Source: Patescibacteria group bacterium (GTDB lineage: Bacteria > Patescibacteriota > Doudnabacteria > UBA920). From it: a DNA stretch of 41,887 bases. Each line of letters opens with the position of its first letter. Position 1 is the first letter of the stretch. Below the pieces are notes generated by a model. The model saw only the letters and a program-made list of their open reading frames with translations, was not told where the DNA came from and did no database searches. Location: contig WARV01000014.1 in NCBI GenBank assembly GCA_013387205.1, forward strand, positions 1-41,887. Reading direction: 5' to 3'. The position numbers were made by a program, and so were the translations under genes. Below are positions 36,074 to 41,887 of this stretch, piece after piece.

Positions 36074-37561
36074 ATGCAAAACCACTACCTTAAAACCAAA
36101 ATTGTCAAAATGGGCAAATGGGCCCTGTTGCCTTTGGATAGTGAAACTTGGAACAGCGAACGTACCAACAGATATTTTAAACAGCATTTTGGTATCCCTA
36201 AAGGTATTCTTTGTATACATACATTAGAAAACGATTTCCATTACCAGTACCCTTGCGCTCCATCCTGGTATTTTAATTTACTCTACACGCAAATTGAAAA
36301 AATTACCAAAACCGACAAAAAGGCTCTAGAAAAAAAATTAAAGGTCTTTTACAAATTAGCCGATAGAGCCAGGAGAGAAGTTTCGAAACAAAAAGTGAAA
36401 AATTACCAAAAGCTTTCCAATCGGTCTTTGGTAAAATTATATAGTAATATCCGCGGCTGGATTCAGCGCCTGGCAATTTTTGACCAATTTGCCTGGTTAG
36501 GGGAAGAATATTGGAATCCTTTAATGGAAAATATCTTGGCTAACAAGTTAGGGCTCGAGAAAAATTCTACAGAATATAATCGCGTATTATTTACGTTAAC
36601 TAAGCCCGAAGAAATTTCAACAACCTTAAAAGAAAAAAGAGATGTTGCCCTGGCGGCTTTGAATATTAAAAATAATAAAATCTCTTTGGGGCAAGCTGCA
36701 AAAATTCTGGCAAAAAAATTTGGCTGGATGCCAGTGTTCACTTATGGCAACCCTTGGCTGTCTCATTATTATATAGACGAGCTAAAAATCGCAATAAAAA
36801 AACCGACTAAAAAACTTCAGCAGGAATACTTAGATTTAAAAAATCACCAACAAATCCGCAACCGAGAATTGTCTGATATTGTTAAACGCTATAAAATCCA
36901 ACTTGATGTTTTACAAGTCTTTATTGATTTTGGTTTGGCTTTAGATACGCGCAATGAAGCGGAATATTTTGTCGGGTTCGGCGGATTTTATCTTTTGCCA
37001 ATATATAAAGAAATGGCCAGGCGGCTCACTATTTCCATTAACCAGCTTAGGAGCTTTACGGAAAAAGAATTAATTTCTGCCGTGCTTGGGCAAAAAAATC
37101 CGGAAACCATCTTGGCTCAAAAAGGCAAATATGTGGCGTGGGGTTATGATGAAAAAATGAAAAAGCGGATAGATTTTTCAACCAAAGAAGCGGAGAGACT
37201 TTATAAATATATAGATAAGAAAGCCAATTACGTGCAAGGGCATGATGAAGAAAAAGGAATCTGCGCCAGCTCTGGAAAAACAAAAGGCAGAATTAGGATT
37301 ATTCCATCTCCCAGCGATAACTATAAAGTCAAAGATGGCGATATTTTGGTGACTTACGCCACAACGACAGATTATTTGCCTGCCATGAAGCGCGCTTCTG
37401 CTATAATCACCGAAGTCGGCGGCCTCACCTGCCACGCCGCTGTGGTTTCCAGGGAATTTAACATTCCTTGCATTGTTGCTCTAAAAAACGCCATGACAAA
37501 CTTTAAAGATGGTGAATCAGTCGAAGTGGATGCGGATAAAGGGATAATCAAAAGAATATAG
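36074..37561 (+). CDS. PEP-utiliser phosphohistidine-domain protein 1
   Basis: A 495-residue protein. The C-terminal about 90 residues are the swivelling phosphohistidine domain of PEP-utilising enzymes (GDILVTYATTTDYLPAMKRASAIITEVGGLTCHAAVVSRE), with the catalytic His at 454. The preceding about 360 residues are helical and aromatic-rich, with blocks seen in PEP-synthase-like central regions (KKFGWMPVFTYGNPW). There is no ATP-grasp domain and no PEP/pyruvate TIM barrel, so the protein cannot on its own charge the His as PEP synthase or PPDK do. It is the first of three tandem paralogues and the most divergent (Cys in TCHAA). Substrate unknown. Confidence 0.85.
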   Translation: MQNHYLKTKIVKMGKWALLPLDSETWNSERTNRYFKQHFGIPKGILCIHTLENDFHYQYPCAPSWYFNLLYTQIEKITKTDKKALEKKLKVFYKLADRARREVSKQKVKNYQKLSNRSLVKLYSNIRGWIQRLAIFDQFAWLGEEYWNPLMENILANKLGLEKNSTEYNRVLFTLTKPEEISTTLKEKRDVALAALNIKNNKISLGQAAKILAKKFGWMPVFTYGNPWLSHYYIDELKIAIKKPTKKLQQEYLDLKNHQQIRNRELSDIVKRYKIQLDVLQVFIDFGLALDTRNEAEYFVGFGGFYLLPIYKEMARRLTISINQLRSFTEKELISAVLGQKNPETILAQKGKYVAWGYDEKMKKRIDFSTKEAERLYKYIDKKANYVQGHDEEKGICASSGKTKGRIRIIPSPSDNYKVKDGDILVTYATTTDYLPAMKRASAIITEVGGLTCHAAVVSREFNIPCIVALKNAMTNFKDGESVEVDADKGIIKRI

Positions 37562-37622
37562 GAAAAAGTTTGCAAATACGGCTTAAATATGGCAATATTA
37601 AAACAAGCAACAAACTTTAAAT

Positions 37623-39122
37623 ATGAAAAAAAGCCGAGTTCTATTTAAAAAATTCCAAAAAAGATTAAGCGGCAAGGAATGGTATCACCAAAGGTTCGAT
37701 GGCAGCCCCATGTTTATTTTTGCCATTGCCGAAGCGGAAACAAAAAAGGAAAAAAGAAAACCCAAAGGCACGGAGGCCGATATCCGTGTTTGTTTTTTTG
37801 GTGATGGCAAAAGCGACTGGTATTTGGAAATGGGCGATGTAAAAAGAGGCGCAAACAAAATTATCAGCCTAGCTAAAAAAAACCCGAATATCTCGAAAAA
37901 ATTATTAAGAGCGTGGAAAAAAGACGAGAAAAAATTTGATGATTATTTCCACAAAATTTTTCCGAAAATAGATCTAGAAAGACTTACTGATGAAGAGCTG
38001 GTCAAAACCTGGCACTATTCATACTACTTGTTCGAAAACCGCACAACATCTTCGGCGATTATTGACCATTTTGCCCTTGGCTCTGACCAGCTAATAAGCG
38101 ACATGCTGCGCAAAGAAATTTTTGGCAAAAAAACATCGGCAGGGTTTAAAGAATCCCAGTTCACGGAAATCTTCAGCATAGCCACAGCGCCTGTCCATCA
38201 ATCTTTTATCAACCAGGCAGAAATTGAATTGCTTAAAATAATTTTAGGCAAATTAAAGGAAACCTTAGCGCAATATCAAAAACGCTGGTATTGGAGCAAA
38301 AACAATTACGTCACTGCCCAAATTTTAGATATCAAGCATTTTCAGGAAGAAATAAAAGCCTGGAAACAAAGCGGTAAGAACCTGGCAGCGGAACTCAAGC
38401 GGATTGAGGGAACTCCTTGTTTGAATAAATTAAAAAAGCAAGCGCTTTTAAGCAAGATAAAACTGTCTCCCCTTCTAAAAACTCTTCTTAAGATTTCCGA
38501 AGATTTTACCTGGTGGCAGGACGAACGCAAGCGCGCGACTTATTTCAATATTGATATCGGCTGCAAGATATTAAGCGAAATAGGCCGACGCACGGGATAC
38601 GAATTGGAAGAATTAAAATACGCTTATCCGGCGGAGGCTAAAGGTATCCTTTTTGGCCAATCTCCTTCCCGAAAAGAATTACAGGAAAGGCAGAAAAGCT
38701 CAGCTTTAATTTCAGTAGAAAGCGCTTTTCAGGTTTTAACCGGTAAAGAGGTACAAAAGCTTAAGGATTTAGTATTGGGTAAAAAATCCTATAACAATAT
38801 TAATGATTTCCGCGGACTCTCCGCTTCAACCGGAAAAGCGATCGGTTCGGTAAAAATTGTCAAATCCGCCACAGAAGTTAGCAAAGTCAACCCCGGTGAT
38901 ATTTTAGTGGCCGTAATGACCAGGCCGGATTACGTAACTGCCATGAAAAAAGCCGCGGCCATTGTCACCAATGAGGGAGGCATAACTTCCCATGCGGCGA
39001 TTGTCAGCCGGGAACTCGGCATCCCCTGCATCATCGGCACCAAAATCGCCACTGAGGTTTTGCGCGACGGTGATCTTGTGGAAGTTAACGCCAACCATGG
39101 TTGGGTAAGAAAATTAAAGTAA
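37623..39122 (+). CDS. PEP-utiliser phosphohistidine-domain protein 2
   Basis: A 499-residue paralogue of its two neighbours. The swivelling domain is canonical ([49 protein letters not shown]), with the catalytic His at 457. The central region has the segment WWQDERKRATYFNIDIGCKILSEIGRRTGYELEELKYAYPAEAKGILFG, resembling the substrate-binding helical domain that precedes the His domain in PEP-synthase-like and rifampin-phosphotransferase-like enzymes. No ATP-grasp motif was found. It starts 61 nt after gene 1 on the same strand. It could work with an ATP-grasp partner encoded elsewhere; that is conjecture. Confidence 0.87.
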   Translation: MKKSRVLFKKFQKRLSGKEWYHQRFDGSPMFIFAIAEAETKKEKRKPKGTEADIRVCFFGDGKSDWYLEMGDVKRGANKIISLAKKNPNISKKLLRAWKKDEKKFDDYFHKIFPKIDLERLTDEELVKTWHYSYYLFENRTTSSAIIDHFALGSDQLISDMLRKEIFGKKTSAGFKESQFTEIFSIATAPVHQSFINQAEIELLKIILGKLKETLAQYQKRWYWSKNNYVTAQILDIKHFQEEIKAWKQSGKNLAAELKRIEGTPCLNKLKKQALLSKIKLSPLLKTLLKISEDFTWWQDERKRATYFNIDIGCKILSEIGRRTGYELEELKYAYPAEAKGILFGQSPSRKELQERQKSSALISVESAFQVLTGKEVQKLKDLVLGKKSYNNINDFRGLSASTGKAIGSVKIVKSATEVSKVNPGDILVAVMTRPDYVTAMKKAAAIVTNEGGITSHAAIVSRELGIPCIIGTKIATEVLRDGDLVEVNANHGWVRKLK

Positions 39123-39132
39123 TCCGGTAAGT

Positions 39133-39152
39133 CATTTCGCAATTGCGAAATG
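39133..39152. repeat. Palindrome between paralogues 2 and 3
   Basis: CATTTCGCAATTGCGAAATG is a perfect 20-nt palindrome, extended by GGTAA (39126) and TTACC (39158). It overlaps the start region of paralogue 3. Its core recurs at 40918-40949. Confidence 0.75.
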
Positions 39153-40610
39153 GTTTACCCAACAAATATGGCAGAATCTAAATACCAAGTTTATATAAGA
39201 AATAATTGGCCGCTGCCTTTTGTGCAGCCTTGGGCTTTTGGTCCGACCAATTTAGCCAAGCCTCCATTTAGATGGAAGGTTATTTTGGTTGCCAATTTGG
39301 GATATAAATATGCTTGGGCTTACGAAGCAAAAGACCTGTTCAAGACCGGACATGAAATAGATTCCTTTCTGATGAACTTAAAAAACTTAAAGCAATTTGA
39401 GCACCAGGCCAAGCAAATTGAGATTGAGAATAGAAAATTTGCGCAGAATATTTCCAAGATAAATTTGGCAAAATTATCGATTAAAGAACTGGTTGACCTA
39501 CTTAAAAAATGGTACAACACTCATAATTGCTTTGCTAAAGTATTTATGTCTATCGATGCCACGGATGAAACATTGGAAAACGATATAAAATCAGAGTTGG
39601 TCAAAAATGGAAATAGCTTAAGCATACACGACTTTGCGGCTTTACTGACACCGGATGCCGCAACTTATGTACAAAGAGAACATAAGGATTTTTGCCTGCT
39701 TGCGAAAAGATATTGGAAAAAATTCCGCTCTCCCGCTGCGCGAAAAGCAATTGCCAATCATAAAGCCAAATGGTGGTGGACAAACATGGGCTGGGGCCAG
39801 CATAAACCCATGAATGAAAAAGAAATTATAAAAAATCTTTTAAACATCAAAGACTTAAACGCGCTTTTAACTTCACAAAAACACGAAGAATATTCCCGCA
39901 ATGAAAATTTAAAATTAAAGAGAACAATTGTAAAAAAACTCCCAATCAAAGCCAAAAGGCTTTTAAACGCATTTGAGGTCTTGGCGGAAATGCACGACAC
40001 CAGAAAAGAAATCCAAATGAGGATGATGAGCGAAGGCCTAAAAATAACAAAACAATTGCTTAATAAGTCTAATTTGCCATTTAAGTTTAGAGACTTTCTC
40101 TTAATGGAAGAATACTTCAATTTGGCAATCGGTAAAAAGCCTGCGCTTTTGGAATTGGAGAGAAGGGAAAAAATTTACTGGTGCGAATTTAAAGCAGGGG
40201 AAAAATTCTTGATGCTATCCGGTAAAAAAGCTTTGGGGAAAATTAAGAAATATGACATAGAAGGGTTAAAAAACAAACAAGATTCAAAAACCTTAACCGG
40301 CCTCCCCGCCAGCCCCGGCATCGCCAAGGGAAAAGCGCGGGTTGAGCTTAACGCGAAAATTTTAAACCGCACCATAAAGCCAGGTGAGATTTTAGTGACA
40401 AGCCAGACTACGCCGGAATTCGCCCCGGCCATGAAAAAAGCCGCAGCTATTATAACCGACGAAGGCGGAATAACGTCTCATGCGGCAATTGTCTCCCGCG
40501 AGCTCGGCATCCCCTGCGTGATTGGCACTAAAGTCGCGACTAAGGTTTTTAAGGATGGTGATATAATAGAAGTAGATGCTAATAAGGGAATTGTAAGAAA
40601 AATTAAGTGA
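39150..40610 (+). CDS. PEP-utiliser phosphohistidine-domain protein 3
   Basis: A 486-residue third paralogue. The swivelling domain ([49 protein letters not shown]) has its catalytic His at 444. It is nearly identical in this domain to paralogue 2, while the N-terminal about 350 residues differ strongly, suggesting divergent substrate or partner recognition after duplication. The aromatic helical block [16 protein letters not shown] corresponds in position to similar blocks in the other two. The ATG at 39150 lies in an intercistronic palindrome; a second Met ([15 protein letters not shown], 39168) is an alternative start. Confidence 0.87.
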   Translation: MVYPTNMAESKYQVYIRNNWPLPFVQPWAFGPTNLAKPPFRWKVILVANLGYKYAWAYEAKDLFKTGHEIDSFLMNLKNLKQFEHQAKQIEIENRKFAQNISKINLAKLSIKELVDLLKKWYNTHNCFAKVFMSIDATDETLENDIKSELVKNGNSLSIHDFAALLTPDAATYVQREHKDFCLLAKRYWKKFRSPAARKAIANHKAKWWWTNMGWGQHKPMNEKEIIKNLLNIKDLNALLTSQKHEEYSRNENLKLKRTIVKKLPIKAKRLLNAFEVLAEMHDTRKEIQMRMMSEGLKITKQLLNKSNLPFKFRDFLLMEEYFNLAIGKKPALLELERREKIYWCEFKAGEKFLMLSGKKALGKIKKYDIEGLKNKQDSKTLTGLPASPGIAKGKARVELNAKILNRTIKPGEILVTSQTTPEFAPAMKKAAAIITDEGGITSHAAIVSRELGIPCVIGTKVATKVFKDGDIIEVDANKGIVRKIK

Positions 40611-40645
40611 TATTTGTTTACGTAATAAGTTACGTAAACAAATAT
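40610..40645. repeat. Hairpin between paralogue 3 and the 87-aa gene
   Basis: ATATTTGTTTACGTAA (40610-40625) and TTACGTAAACAAATAT (40630-40645) pair perfectly around TAAG. The left arm starts at the last base of the stop codon of paralogue 3. Confidence 0.85.
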
Positions 40646-40653
40646 AATTATAT

Positions 40654-40917
40654 ATGAGAGAACAAGATTTATCTGAATACAATTCAGGCAGCGAGCAGGA
40701 AAATTTAGCTTTTGTTAAAAGCAAATCGGAAGAGTACCTTAATGAATGGAAAGGTAGATCGAATGAGGAAATCACGCAAGAACTTTCCCGGCTGAAAGCA
40801 GAAAAAAATGCCATGGAAAGCGAGATGGCAGATTCTCCTGCTAATAACGATAATCAAATGGACTACTGGCTAATAAGGGGAAAAATCAAAAGCTTGGAAA
40901 AAATGATATACACTTAG
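40654..40917 (+). CDS. Small coiled-coil protein (87 aa)
   Basis: An 87-residue charged helical protein (EEITQELSRLKAEKNAMESEM, and C-terminal YWLIRGKIKSLEKMIYT), likely a coiled coil. Not recognised. No clear ribosome binding site is seen; a palindrome ends 8 nt before the ATG. It is on the same strand between the phosphohistidine-domain paralogues and a histidine-phosphatase-like gene. It may be an adaptor, but nothing in the sequence shows this. Confidence 0.65.
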   Translation: MREQDLSEYNSGSEQENLAFVKSKSEEYLNEWKGRSNEEITQELSRLKAEKNAMESEMADSPANNDNQMDYWLIRGKIKSLEKMIYT

Positions 40918-40949
40918 GTAAACATTTCCGCAATTGCGGAAATGTTTAC
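40918..40949. repeat. Perfect 32-nt palindrome
   Basis: GTAAACATTTCCGCAA (40918-40933) followed by its exact complement. The core is close to the palindrome at 39133 (CATTTCGCAATTGCGAAATG) with one extra base pair. It starts at the first base after the stop codon of the 87-aa gene. Confidence 0.85.
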
Positions 40950-40979
40950 ATGGAATAATTATTCAGATAAAAAACATAT

Positions 40980-41887
40980 ATGGAAAATGAATTTGGAGAA
41001 ACAAGTTTTTTAATCCACCGCCATACCAAAAAAGGGCCGACGGAAACCGGGATAACTCCAGAAGGCGAAGAGATTGTCAGAGAACAGACAAAAAAGCACA
41101 TTTTAGAAATGTTGGAAAAGGCCGAACCGGGAACAATACTGGCTATGATCGGCTCATCGGATGCCATTAGGACAAAATCTACCAGCAGACTCAGTGGGCA
41201 GGAAATAAAAACTTTACTGGCAGACAAACAAGATGAATATTTGTTTTTGGGCGAAACTGAAATTAATTCTTTGACTGAAGATAAAAGCCAAGAAAGCACT
41301 ATCCATAAATTACAAGAACAGGTCGCACAGAATCAAGATAAAAAAATTGTCATCAACTATCCATTATATTTAAAAGAACTGTCCATTATTCAAGGAGAGG
41401 CAAAGAATATAGAAAATAAGCCGGAATGGAAATATAATAAGAAAAAAGAAACAGCATCGCCTTACACCAATGAACTAATGGAAATGAATAATAATAATGA
41501 ATACGAAGCTGTAAAAAACTGGATTCGAAATGAGGGAAAAATCGCAACACCAGACGGCCAAATATTAGAAGGACCAAACCCGCAAGGGGTGGTAAAAGAA
41601 TACCGCCAATCCCTGCAACGTCTTAATAATATCTGCCAAAAGCTTTTTCCAGGAAGGCCGCTGATTATCCAAGAAACCGGTCACAGCTGGGAAATTGATG
41701 TGTTTATAGATTATCTGACGCATGAAGGAAAGATTAGCGAACAAGGATTTGAAGAAATCGCCAAAGGAAACGAAGGCAAGGAGACAATTATTTTAGAATT
41801 TGAATCACCAGTGATAAAACTTTCCGGCAATACAGCGAGTATAACCTATCGCGGGAAAACTTATAATTTTAACCCTGAATTGTTATG
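40980..41887 (+). CDS. Histidine-phosphatase-like protein, truncated by the window end
   Basis: An open frame of 302 codons from the ATG at 40980, still open at 41887. The N-terminus carries Arg14-His15 (FLIHRHTKKGPTETGITPEGEE), which matches the RH(x)xK...LT-x-G pattern of the phosphoglycerate-mutase/histidine phosphatase superfamily. A later His in IIQETGHSWEIDVFIDYL could be the second catalytic His. The middle part is long and charged. It follows three phosphohistidine-domain genes, a suggestive but unproven link. The 3' part is missing, so length cannot be compared. Confidence 0.6.
   Translation, partial: MENEFGETSFLIHRHTKKGPTETGITPEGEEIVREQTKKHILEMLEKAEPGTILAMIGSSDAIRTKSTSRLSGQEIKTLLADKQDEYLFLGETEINSLTEDKSQESTIHKLQEQVAQNQDKKIVINYPLYLKELSIIQGEAKNIENKPEWKYNKKKETASPYTNELMEMNNNNEYEAVKNWIRNEGKIATPDGQILEGPNPQGVVKEYRQSLQRLNNICQKLFPGRPLIIQETGHSWEIDVFIDYLTHEGKISEQGFEEIAKGNEGKETIILEFESPVIKLSGNTASITYRGKTYNFNPELL

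Noticed and set aside
33887-40610. TGA read as glycine, as in Gracilibacteria/Absconditabacteria
   Set aside because: comF and paralogue 3 end at TGA in positions that match normal protein ends, so the standard bacterial code applies.
36074-40610. Complete PEP synthase or rifampin phosphotransferase
   Set aside because: Only the C-terminal His domain and a helical region are present. No ATP-grasp motifs were found in any of the three proteins.
939-40949. CRISPR array
   Set aside because: The repeats are dispersed palindromes in different gaps. No regularly spaced direct repeats with unique spacers were seen and no cas gene is present.

Overview
The window reads as a chromosomal segment of an ultra-small bacterium of the Candidate Phyla Radiation, most likely a Parcubacteria-type Patescibacterium. 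This is inferred from compact housekeeping genes, short intergenic gaps, a standard genetic code (TGA is used as a stop), a short prolyl-tRNA synthetase, a GatCAB amidotransferase, and no rplA next to rplK. No 16S gene or other decisive taxonomic marker is present, so the placement is an inference.

Layout. From 158 to 5310, minus strand: a translation/secretion cluster (secE, a YdjM-like membrane hydrolase, nusG, rplK, a slipin), a carboxypeptidase-regulatory-domain membrane protein, a stand-alone response regulator and folD. From 5459 to 10140, minus: the rod-shape cluster mreB-mreC-mreD-mrdA. From 10278 to 16368, minus: proS, the site-2 protease rseP, frr, an Asp-box beta-propeller lipoprotein, a DNA polymerase III delta'-like ATPase and a cupredoxin-like exported protein. 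From 16369 to 20050 is an accessory patch: a long hairpin, an orphan gene with a JAMM-type metalloprotease motif, miaA, and five tiny orphan genes with strong Shine-Dalgarno sites, consensus-like promoters and their own terminators. From 20065 to 26518, minus: gatB, a small membrane protein, gatA, gatC and secA. From 26849 to 29402, plus: lemA, a GxxExxY gene bracketed by inverted repeats, htpX and a REP-associated tyrosine transposase (RAYT). Then recX (minus), clpC with a structured leader (plus), a small orphan gene, comF (plus), an ArsR-type regulator and a coiled-coil protein (minus), and tRNA-Ser(GCU) (minus). The right end (36074-41887, plus) holds three tandem paralogues with a C-terminal PEP-utiliser phosphohistidine domain but no ATP-grasp domain, a small coiled-coil gene and a histidine-phosphatase-like gene cut by the window end.

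The most striking signal is repetitive. Nearly every intergenic gap carries a long, often perfect, palindrome, and several families recur. One has the classical REP layout (5' GTAG followed by a hairpin). It lies upstream of, inside and just downstream of the RAYT gene, and also inside miaA and gatB in a reading phase that keeps the genes open and adds a shared Ala-Asp-x-Ile-Arg peptide. A second, unrelated 34-nt palindrome is also built into miaA. A different repeat family brackets the GxxExxY gene between lemA and htpX. The best candidates for an under-described system are therefore (i) a RAYT/REP system in a reduced genome that tolerates in-frame insertions in essential genes, (ii) the triple phosphohistidine-swivel locus, and (iii) the orphan JAMM plus small-gene patch.
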